Assembly (NCBI RefSeq): GCF_018141105.1
Contig: NZ_CP054839.1
Coordinates: forward strand, 2,542,001-2,606,000
Direction: 5' to 3'
From: Saccharopolyspora erythraea
Lineage (GTDB): Bacteria > Actinomycetota > Actinomycetes > Mycobacteriales > Pseudonocardiaceae
DNA: 64,000 nucleotides
The position numbers and the translations under genes were made by a program. Position 1 is the stretch's first letter. Every line of letters begins with the position of its first letter. Shown piece after piece: positions 17,849-23,872 of the stretch. The notes under the pieces were generated by a model. The model was not told where the DNA came from. It saw only the letters and a program-made list of their open reading frames with translations, and did no database searches.

Positions 17849-18109
17849 TCAGTTGGTGAGAACGTACGATCCTTGCGGGGCTGTGACGCGGGTGCCGGGG
17901 CGAACACCGCGACCTGACGTGACCCGCCCCTCGACATCCAGGCGGGCGCCGACCCTCTCGACGCGCACCTTCACGCGGGCACCGTCGACGCGGGCGGAGA
18001 CGTGACTACCGACCCGGGGGACGGTCGACAGGGTCAGCAGGTGCCGGCCGACGCCGGAGAGGCCTGCGAGCGGGTTACGGACAGAGCGGGGGCGTCGATT
18101 GCGGTTCAC
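17849..18109 (-). CDS. Small basic phage protein (86 aa)
   Basis: Starts at GTG 18109 directly behind GAGGAG that belongs to a start-associated repeat. The protein is strongly basic at the N-terminus (NRNRRPRSVRN) and has a beta-rich C-terminal part with alternating Val/Arg (VKVRVERVGARLDVEGRV), which may be an OB- or SH3-like barrel. No family is recognised. The stop lies 14 bp before the next gene. Confidence 0.65.
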   Translation of the reverse strand: MNRNRRPRSVRNPLAGLSGVGRHLLTLSTVPRVGSHVSARVDGARVKVRVERVGARLDVEGRVTSGRGVRPGTRVTAPQGSYVLTN

Positions 18110-18114
18110 GGTGT

Positions 18115-18138
18115 CTCCTCGTTTGTGTTCGAACGTGG
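18115..18138 (-). repeat. Start-associated repeat, copy 1
   Basis: Minus strand CCACGTTCGAACACAAACGAGGAG. It contains the ribosome site of the GTG gene at 18109 and directly follows the stop codon of the upstream 41-residue gene. Confidence 0.85.
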
Positions 18139-18264
18139 TCAGCGCTTCGGATGCGGGGTGCGGTTGTAGGTCTTGGCGATACGGGGCTCGCTCGGCGCAG
18201 TGCCGATGTGGCGGCAGTGACCCGGGGCGCAGTGGCAGTCGGTCATGCTCTCGTAGTTGCTCAA
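18139..18264 (-). CDS. Small Cys/His-rich protein (41 aa, TTG start)
   Basis: TTG at 18264 lies 6 nt behind GGAG. The frame reads LSNYESMTDCHCAPGHCRHI then a basic tail to the stop at 18139. The Cys-His-Cys ... His-Cys-x2-His cluster within ten residues suggests one bound zinc. An internal ATG at 18246 is a weaker start choice because it has no ribosome site. It lies 14 bp downstream of the 262-residue gene. Confidence 0.6.
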   Translation of the reverse strand: MSNYESMTDCHCAPGHCRHIGTAPSEPRIAKTYNRTPHPKR

Positions 18265-18277
18265 GGTCTTCTCCTCG

Positions 18278-19066
18278 TCACAGGTACTTGGTGAACCGCG
18301 GGGCGCGGCGGGAACGCGGGGCGGAGGCAGCGCGGTACGCCTGCCTGTCGAGCTGGGCGCGACGCTCGCGCTGCTCGGGGGTGTCGAGCTTCGGGGGCTG
18401 GACGCTGGGAACGGTGGCGACCGAACCGCGCTTCTTGGCGATCTCGACGCTCTCTCGCAGACGGCTGGCCGCGGCTTCCTGCTCCTCGGTCGAGTCCCAC
18501 GAGTCCGCGGTCTCGGCGGCCCGCTCCTCCTGGAGGGCGCGGTACTGGCGGTTGCGCCAAGCTTCGAGCTTCTGGGCGCGGAGTTCTTCGAGCTCTCCCC
18601 GCTCCGCGGCCTGGGCGCGGGTAAGGCGGTCGTTGATCTCGTCGACCCGCTCGGGGGTGGCTTCCTCGACGTCCAACACGCGGCTGAAGTACCGAGCTCG
18701 GTCCTCGCGTGCCCGGGTGAGCTTGCCGCGAGGTGCGACCTGCTCGACGTTCTCGGCGGTGACGTCCGTGGCGGAACCCGCCTCCTCGTCAACGAACCGA
18801 ACCTCGCCGAACGAGATCACGGCGACCCGCAGCAGCGTCGCGAGACGGTCGACCTCCCACGTGTGGGCCTCAAGCCGGCGGTAACCGGGCTCGTGCAGGT
18901 GTCCGGTGGCCTCACTGATGCGGGTTTCCGGGGTTGGCCCCTCAGTCACGGTGAACTTCCGCTTCGACGAGAAGATGTCTTCGAACCACCCCTCGTCCAT
19001 CAGGAAGTCGAAGATGATCCGGGGGCGAGTGCTTCCGGCGGGAAGGGTGATCGTCGGGCGGTTCAT
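18278..19066 (-). CDS. Phage early protein with C-terminal coiled coil (262 aa)
   Basis: Starts at ATG 19066 behind GGAGG. The N-terminal 100 residues look globular (PRIIFDFLMDEGWFEDIF...). From about residue 110 onward the chain is highly charged and helical (ATPERVDEINDRLTRAQAAE, then AQKLEAWRNRQYRALQEERA), predicted coiled coil, ending in a basic tail RRAPRFTKYL. No family is recognised. Its start codon overlaps the stop of a 15-codon leader frame (ATGA). Confidence 0.7.
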   Translation of the reverse strand: MNRPTITLPAGSTRPRIIFDFLMDEGWFEDIFSSKRKFTVTEGPTPETRISEATGHLHEPGYRRLEAHTWEVDRLATLLRVAVISFGEVRFVDEEAGSATDVTAENVEQVAPRGKLTRAREDRARYFSRVLDVEEATPERVDEINDRLTRAQAAERGELEELRAQKLEAWRNRQYRALQEERAAETADSWDSTEEQEAAASRLRESVEIAKKRGSVATVPSVQPPKLDTPEQRERRAQLDRQAYRAASAPRSRRAPRFTKYL

Positions 19067-19110
19067 CGGTCGGCCTCCTCGGTGCTGGTGAACCCTGTAT
19101 CGCTCGTCAT
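19063..19110 (-). CDS. Possible 15-residue leader peptide
   Basis: ATG 19110 opens MTSDTGFTSTEEADR and stops at TGA 19065-19063, overlapping the ATG of the next gene (ATGA). There is no ribosome site; the repeat copy ends immediately at the start codon. It may be a coupling leader or chance. Confidence 0.3.
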   Translation of the reverse strand: MTSDTGFTSTEEADR

Positions 19111-19130
19111 CACGTAAATGTTTCAACGCG
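19111..19130 (-). repeat. Start-associated repeat, divergent copy 2
   Basis: Minus strand CGCGTTGAAACATTTACGTG, overlapping the stop codon of the sigma-like gene. It keeps the CGNG...TTGAAACA...ACGTG frame of the family but lacks the GAGGAG end. Confidence 0.6.
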
Positions 19131-20172
19131 ACATGGCTGATCGCAAAATGGCCAGACCCGACGAGGCAGCGCGGGTGACGGTCGGCCGGCTGATACCCAG
19201 GACACGCGCAACATCCAGGTGCGTCATCGGCTCCTCGCCGTCCAGGCCGAGGTGGGCCGTCAACACGTCCTGCTCGCGGTCGGACAGAAGCGACCACGCC
19301 TCGTCGAGGCGCTCGTCATCGAAACCAGACAGGACGCCAGCGAGAGCCGACAGGGCGTTCGGGTCGTCAATGTTGCGGGTCGTCTCGTCGTCGATGTCGA
19401 CCCGGCGGCCCGGCTGGATGGCATCCACAACCGCGCCGAAGCGGTCGGCCGAGATCCCGTTCCGGTCGCCCTGCGACTCCGCGAGAGCAGCAGCGGCAGC
19501 GGAGAGATCTCCTTTCGCGTCCCGGATCGCCGACTGCACCCGGAGAACCGTCTTCCCGGGGACCGTGTACGGCGTCGCGAACTTGCGAGCTTCGTAGCCG
19601 ACCGTGCGTGCACGGCTGGAGAAGCGTGCAGCGAACGGACGGTCGTCCGCTTCCGCGGCCAGCACCTCCAGCAGGGCGACAACCTGTTCCTGGTGAGCGT
19701 CGTCGTGGTCGAAGACCGCGCCGGGGCCGTCCACGTCCTTGGTCGAGCCGTACCGGTTGGCGTTCGACTCGATCTTGGCGAGGAACCGCGCGTACAGCGC
19801 CAGGAGAGCGGCGTATCCGTCAACGTCGGAGGCGGTCAGCTCCGCGAGCTCGTCCGCAGTAAAGGTCGCGTACCGCTCGGCCACGATCGCGTACCCGGTA
19901 CCGACGAACTCGACGGTGACGCGGCGGACCTGGGGGTCCCGGAACAGCTCGCGGCGGGCCGCCTTCGCGTCAGCGTGGGCTGTGCGGGACGACGGGACGA
20001 AGTCGTTGATGACCTCGACGGTGTTGAACCGGGCGTTCGCCTCAACGAAGTCAGGGTCAGCCAGCAGGCGGGACACCCGCTCGGCGGCGTTCTGGACGCC
20101 GTAACCCATGATCGCGGTAGCGGCAGCGGCGCGGCGGTCTTCGCGGTCGGCGTGGAAGGCGGACTTCGGCAT
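19123..20172 (-). CDS. Divergent sigma-70-family protein
   Basis: A 349-residue protein with recognisable sigma architecture. Residues about 120-205 resemble region 2 (LLALYARFLAKIESNANRYG, DDAHQEQVVALLEVLAA, RFSSRARTVGYEARKFAT). Residues 204-260 resemble region 3 (VPGKTVLRVQSAIRDAKGDL ... ISADRFGAVVDAIQPGRRVD). Residues 296-345 resemble region 4 with its helix-turn-helix (LSDREQDVLTAHLGLDGEEP, HLDVARVLGISRPTVTRAAS). Region 1.1 is absent; the first 110 residues are unassigned. ATG 20172 follows GAGGAG in repeat copy 3. It should bind host RNA polymerase core and direct it to phage promoters; this is inferred. Confidence 0.62.
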   Translation of the reverse strand: MPKSAFHADREDRRAAAATAIMGYGVQNAAERVSRLLADPDFVEANARFNTVEVINDFVPSSRTAHADAKAARRELFRDPQVRRVTVEFVGTGYAIVAERYATFTADELAELTASDVDGYAALLALYARFLAKIESNANRYGSTKDVDGPGAVFDHDDAHQEQVVALLEVLAAEADDRPFAARFSSRARTVGYEARKFATPYTVPGKTVLRVQSAIRDAKGDLSAAAAALAESQGDRNGISADRFGAVVDAIQPGRRVDIDDETTRNIDDPNALSALAGVLSGFDDERLDEAWSLLSDREQDVLTAHLGLDGEEPMTHLDVARVLGISRPTVTRAASSGLAILRSAMSR

Positions 20173-20177
20173 GTCTT

Positions 20178-20201
20178 CTCCTCGTTTGTGTTTTCGCGTG
20201 G
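20178..20201 (-). repeat. Start-associated repeat, copy 3
   Basis: Minus strand CCACGCGAAAACACAAACGAGGAG, carrying the ribosome site of the sigma-like gene. Confidence 0.85.
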
Positions 20202-20257
20202 TGCGCCCGGCTTGCGTGAGATCCGTTCGGGCGCGGTGAGGTATTTGTACGGGACAG

Positions 20258-20279
20258 CCACGTCAACAATCAAACGTGG
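20258..20279 (+). repeat. Palindromic-ended repeat copy 4, opposite orientation
   Basis: Plus strand CCACG-TCAACAATCAAA-CGTGG. Both CCACG/CGTGG arms are present, so this copy is the full inverted-repeat form, and its core is oriented opposite to most others. It lies upstream of the sigma-like gene, where a promoter is expected. Confidence 0.75.
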
Positions 20280-20366
20280 ATCTCGGGCACTCGTGCCCCC
20301 TGTGTGGCGCCCGAGGACTCCCGCACGGGCGCCGACCAGCGAGGATGATCGGAAACGAACACAACC

Positions 20367-20403
20367 ACCGGGCGGGTGACCCGTTCTGGAAATCACCCGC
20401 CCG
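20367..20403. terminator. Hairpin terminator downstream of the 58-residue gene
   Basis: CCGGGCGGGTGA (20367-20378) pairs exactly with TCACCCGCCCGG (20392-20403). On the minus strand it follows the 58-residue gene and separates that unit from the sigma-like gene unit. Confidence 0.8.
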
Positions 20404-20419
20404 GAGTAGTGTTTTAACG

Positions 20420-20596
20420 TCACGCGGGCAGTGCGGGAGCCAGCGCGATACGGGTCCAGGCGCGCCCGGCGGCGTCGGTCTCGACCTCCCTGTGAAGCTC
20501 GACAGGGGCGGCCATGTTGACCGGGTCGTTCTCGAAGCCAGACTCAGGGACGGTCGGGGCGGGGAAGTAACGACGGTTGGACGGGCGGATCAGCAT
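20420..20596 (-). CDS. Small phage protein (58 aa)
   Basis: ATG 20596 follows AAGGAG. The sequence MLIRPSNRRYFPAPTVPESG is followed by VNMAAPVELHREVETDAAGR and a hydrophobic end. No motif is recognised. It lies between a 29-bp promoter-like repeat and a terminator hairpin, so it may form a single-gene transcription unit. Confidence 0.6.
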   Translation of the reverse strand: MLIRPSNRRYFPAPTVPESGFENDPVNMAAPVELHREVETDAAGRAWTRIALAPALPA

Positions 20597-20632
20597 GGGG
20601 GCTCCTTGATGGAAGTTCGCTTCAAAACGGCC

Positions 20633-20661
20633 GTTGGTACGCAGCCGGGCGTTTGGTTCAC
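20633..20661 (-). promoter_or_regulatory. 29-bp promoter-like repeat, copy P1
   Basis: Minus strand begins GTGAACCAAACG and ends GCGTACCAAC with a GC-rich middle. It lies in the gap between the 103-residue gene and the 58-residue gene, 37 bp upstream of the latter's start. Confidence 0.6.
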
Positions 20662-20673
20662 GGGGCGGCGGAT

Positions 20674-20985
20674 TCACTCGGTCGGAGTAGCGGACCCCTC
20701 CCACCGGTCGAGGGCCGCGTTCATCGCTCGAATCGCGATCTCCAGGTCCGCGGCGGCCCGGTTCAGGGCGTTGACAGTCGCGTCAACCTCGGCCATGACG
20801 CCGCGGTCCTGCTGGGCGATCAGCACCGCCTCGACCGGGCGAGCGACGCCGCCGACCCCGCGGGGTGCGGAGTAGCCGAGAGGAAGCTCGTAACGACGGT
20901 GCTCGACGATCGGGGCGATCTCCGATGCGGTCTTGGCGGCACGGACGACAGCGGACAGAGCGTTGACGATGTTGGTTTCACGCAT
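20674..20985 (-). CDS. Phage protein of unknown function (103 aa)
   Basis: Starts at ATG 20985 with AAGGAGC upstream, just beyond repeat copy 5. The sequence is helical: VNALSAVVRAAKTASEIAPI, then a GYSAPRGVGG loop, then NALNRAAADLEIAIRAMNAA. This could be a small helical bundle or coiled coil. No family is recognised. It follows DNA polymerase and may be transcribed with it. Confidence 0.65.
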   Translation of the reverse strand: MRETNIVNALSAVVRAAKTASEIAPIVEHRRYELPLGYSAPRGVGGVARPVEAVLIAQQDRGVMAEVDATVNALNRAAADLEIAIRAMNAALDRWEGSATPTE

Positions 20986-21001
20986 GAAAAGCTCCTTGGT
21001 T

Positions 21002-21021
21002 GGGTTTGTGTTCGAACGTGG
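21002..21021 (-). repeat. Start-associated repeat, copy 5
   Basis: Minus strand CCACGTTCGAACACAAACCC. The right end lacks GAGGAG here; the ribosome site AAGGAG of the 103-residue gene lies a few bases further on. Confidence 0.8.
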
Positions 21022-21029
21022 TGCGGTGA

Positions 21030-22850
21030 TCAGTGACCGGCTTCCTGCCAGTCCTTCGCGGGGCGACCTGCCTCGACGGGGAAGTGGATCTCTTGGCCGA
21101 TGCCGTCGCCGGGCGACCACGTGGTTTCCATGCACTCGCGGATGACCGCGGTCAGCTCCTCGACCTCGCCGGCGGGGAGGCTGAAGACGAGGGCGTCGTG
21201 AACCTGGGCGACGAGGAACGTGATCAGTCGGACGTCGCGTCGAGCCATGCGGATCAGGCCGTCAACGACGATTTCCCGCGTACCCGACTGGCCGTAGAGC
21301 GCAGGAGCCTGGGTGAACTCCCGGTCGCGCTCGACGATCATTCGACGACCCCACCAATTCGCGACGTAGCCGTAACGCTGGGCCTCCTTGATCACGCGGG
21401 TTTTCCACTTCTCGACGCGGGGGTACGCGCGCTTCATCTGGGCGACGAACAGCTTCGACGTCTCCAGAGGGACACCCGCGTTTCGTGACAGAGTCAGGGC
21501 GCCCGCGTTGTACGAGTAGGCGTGGTTCTGGGCCTTCGCCGTGTCCCGGTACTGCTTGGTCACCGGGTTCTTCTTGTCGTAGCCGACCACGTCTGCGCCC
21601 CACACGATGTGGGCCGTGAGCAGGTGAGCGTCCGCACCGGGGGCGAAGCGCTCCTTGAACGCCTCATCGCCGGAGTAGGCGGCCACAATCCGGGCGTCAG
21701 CCTGCGAGTAGTCGAGCTCGACGAGAACGTGATCGTCTTCGTTCGGGATGAAGTACGACTTCTCGACGGCTCCTTTCGGGTCTCGGGACGTCCACACGGT
21801 CAAGCCCGGGTTCTGAGTGCTCTTTCGGCCAGACCGCTGAAGCGTGTGGATGTCGACGTGCACCCTGCCGTCTGGCTGAACGTTGTCCAGGGCTGACTGC
21901 GCCAGCGGGCGGAGACCGCCGATCCGGGCGATAGCCTGCGCCAGTTCGAGCGCCTCGTCCGAACCGTACTTCTTGGCGGTCTCGACCAGCCCTTCACCGC
22001 CCAACGACGGCCCGCCGTTCTTGGTGCGAGGAAGCTTGTCCTCGGCAATGCCGACCTCCGCCAGCGCCCGGAGAACCGCCTCTTTGCCGGCCTTCGTGCG
22101 AAGCGGCGCCTTGCCCTCAGTCGGGAAGCCGTACCGCTCGTGCAACATCTCCAGCGTGGTTCGCTGGATCTCCTCCAGCTCCGCGACGCGAGCCTTCGCC
22201 CGCTCGACGTCGATACGCCAGCCGTTGCGGCTGTTCTGCGCGTCGATCGCCGCGTTGATCTGCTCCCGCAGGGCGTACGGGTCGGTCGGGCTTCCGAGCT
22301 GGGACAGCCGGCGGGCGACGTCCCGGGTAGCGATGACGTCCTGGCGGAGGTAGTCACGGAACCGCGGGTCAGAGGTCGGGATGTTGCCGAAACCCCCGAA
22401 CTCCTTGGCGAGTGCCTTCAGGTCGTGGGACTTGCCGGCGACACCCAGTTGATACGCCTGGTTGTCCAGGCTGAACCACTTCTTTGCCCGCTCCGGGCCG
22501 TCCACGAACACGGGATTTCCGTTTCGGTCGACGTAGCTCGACGGGGCGGGGTGGACCAAGGTGGCGTGGACCCAGGTGTCGAAGACTTTGTCGGCAAGCG
22601 CCAGTTCCAGGGGCTCGGTCGAGTCCTTACCGAAGATGCCGATGAGGTCGAAGGCGTGGATTCGGTGACCGACGATGACGTCCGCCTCGCGGATGGCGGC
22701 CCGGACATCTTCGAGATCCTCCGTCAGCACGACATCGCCGTTCGCGCCCCAGGCGTAACCCGTGAGCCGGACGAAATTCTCGGGGGGTAGCGACCAGAGA
22801 AGGTCCGCGGACTCGGATTCGATATCGAGAAAAAGCGCTTTCTGCGTCAC
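21030..22850 (-). CDS. Phage family A DNA polymerase
   Basis: A 606-residue DNA polymerase I-type enzyme. The 3'-5' exonuclease domain begins with LFLDIESE (Asp-x-Glu, residues 7-14) and continues with VIVGHRIHAFDL. The polymerase palm shows motif A VELDYSQADARIVAAYSGDE near residue 375, the finger motif TAKAQNHAYSYNAGALTLSR near 455, and motif C QVHDALVFSLP near 548. No 5'-3' exonuclease domain is present, as usual in phage enzymes. GTG 22850 overlaps the stop of the HNH gene (GTGA). Confidence 0.93.
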   Translation of the reverse strand: MTQKALFLDIESESADLLWSLPPENFVRLTGYAWGANGDVVLTEDLEDVRAAIREADVIVGHRIHAFDLIGIFGKDSTEPLELALADKVFDTWVHATLVHPAPSSYVDRNGNPVFVDGPERAKKWFSLDNQAYQLGVAGKSHDLKALAKEFGGFGNIPTSDPRFRDYLRQDVIATRDVARRLSQLGSPTDPYALREQINAAIDAQNSRNGWRIDVERAKARVAELEEIQRTTLEMLHERYGFPTEGKAPLRTKAGKEAVLRALAEVGIAEDKLPRTKNGGPSLGGEGLVETAKKYGSDEALELAQAIARIGGLRPLAQSALDNVQPDGRVHVDIHTLQRSGRKSTQNPGLTVWTSRDPKGAVEKSYFIPNEDDHVLVELDYSQADARIVAAYSGDEAFKERFAPGADAHLLTAHIVWGADVVGYDKKNPVTKQYRDTAKAQNHAYSYNAGALTLSRNAGVPLETSKLFVAQMKRAYPRVEKWKTRVIKEAQRYGYVANWWGRRMIVERDREFTQAPALYGQSGTREIVVDGLIRMARRDVRLITFLVAQVHDALVFSLPAGEVEELTAVIRECMETTWSPGDGIGQEIHFPVEAGRPAKDWQEAGH

Positions 22851-23365
22851 GGCTGGTTCCTCCTGTACAGGTCGTCAGCGAAAGACCGCTTGTCGAGGTG
22901 GTGCCCGAACTTCGCCATCCGCCACGCCTCCGAAGCGGCGTAGGCGCACGAGCGACAACCGCGACCGTGGGAATCCCTGTCGATCAGGTTCCAACCGGCG
23001 TACTCGTGCCCATTCGGGCAATGGGTTTTGTTGAGGTTGCTGTTCTGGCCGTGCCGTTTCGTGTCTGCTGCGTTCTCGGAAGGCGTGCCGTACGCGAGGT
23101 TTTCCAGATGGTTGTTCGACTTGTCACCATCCAAATGCCGGATCTGTGCACCTTCGGGCCTCGGCCCGCGAAAGGCGGCCAACACCACCCGATGCACGGT
23201 CCAAGCGGAACGCCGACCTTCAACCTTGAAATACACGCGGCGGTACCCGTCACCGCCGGGCGGGGAGGAAAGCACCCGACCGGACCGAACGGATCGAACA
23301 CGCCCTTTGTTGCTGGCCTCGTACGAAACCCATCCGGGCACGGGTCGCCAAATCTCGCCGTTCAC
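22847..23365 (-). CDS. NUMOD4/HNH free-standing homing endonuclease
   Basis: A 172-residue protein. The N-terminal NUMOD4 motif EIWRPVPGWVSYEASNKGRV is followed by the HNH nuclease core WTVHRVVLAAFRG, IRHLDGDKSNNHLENLAYGT and SENAADTKRHGQ. A C-terminal zinc pair is seen as HCPNGHEYAGWN ... GCRSCAYAASEAWR. GTG 23365 lies behind GGAGGAG and overlaps the preceding stop (GTGA); the next gene, DNA polymerase, also starts at a GTGA overlap. Such nucleases cut and invade related phage genomes. Confidence 0.88.
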   Translation of the reverse strand: MNGEIWRPVPGWVSYEASNKGRVRSVRSGRVLSSPPGGDGYRRVYFKVEGRRSAWTVHRVVLAAFRGPRPEGAQIRHLDGDKSNNHLENLAYGTPSENAADTKRHGQNSNLNKTHCPNGHEYAGWNLIDRDSHGRGCRSCAYAASEAWRMAKFGHHLDKRSFADDLYRRNQP

Positions 23366-23814
23366 TTCTCCTCCAAGCTCGATATCTGCTCCACGGCGGA
23401 ATCGAAGTCGACCCCGTCGAACCACTCGCGTTTGACTGTCGACGTGGACAGGTCGGCGACGATGCGGATCGCCGCGGTCTCCAGGGAGGCGGGGTCCGCC
23501 ACAACGGGGCTGATCCACGTACGGGCCACGCTCAGGCCCATGCACTCCGCGTTGTAAGCGTGCTGGGATATCCTGTGCTCCGGATGCGTCGCCCTGCCGA
23601 CCTTCGTACGGCCGGTGCTGAACTGGACCAGGTAGACGTACCCCGCTGGTCCGTCGACCGGGAGGGAGTCGCGACCCGAGTAGACCGCCTCTTTCTGGCA
23701 CGGCTTACACCAGTCCTGGCGGCCGTCCGGGGAGGCGTTCTTGCGATGGAACTCCGCGAGCGGTTTCCCCGTATTGCACCTCCGACAGACCTTCTCGTCG
23801 GTAATCGAAATCAA
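23362..23814 (-). CDS. GIY-YIG-like (Mug113/T5orf172) nuclease with zinc ribbon
   Basis: A 150-residue protein translated from TTG 23814 with GAGG of repeat copy 6 upstream. The N-terminus has a treble-clef-like pair CRRCNTGKPLAEFHRK and WCKPCQKEAVY. The C-terminal domain, GYVYLVQFSTGRTKVGRATH and PEHRISQHAYNAEC then SLETAAIRIVADLS, follows the Mug113/T5orf172 branch of GIY-YIG nucleases. It is coupled to the HNH gene downstream through a GTGA overlap. Function as a second mobile or DNA-processing nuclease is inferred. Confidence 0.72.
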   Translation of the reverse strand: MISITDEKVCRRCNTGKPLAEFHRKNASPDGRQDWCKPCQKEAVYSGRDSLPVDGPAGYVYLVQFSTGRTKVGRATHPEHRISQHAYNAECMGLSVARTWISPVVADPASLETAAIRIVADLSTSTVKREWFDGVDFDSAVEQISSLEEK

Positions 23815-23821
23815 AGTTTCA

Positions 23822-23843
23822 CCTCGTTTGTGTTTGACCGTGG
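23822..23843 (-). repeat. Start-associated repeat, copy 6
   Basis: Minus strand CCACGGTCAAACACAAACGAGG, providing the GAGG for the TTG-initiated GIY-YIG-like gene. It lies in the 58-bp gap after the PrimPol-helicase gene. Confidence 0.85.
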
Positions 23844-23872
23844 CGGGGGCTCGGATGAACCCCCGCCGGGGG

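Noticed and set aside
20633-20661. P-repeats as tRNA T-arm fragments or attachment-site remnants
   Set aside because: They contain GGTTCAC but no T-stem pairing and bear no similarity to attL or attR; consistent placement before operons favours regulation.
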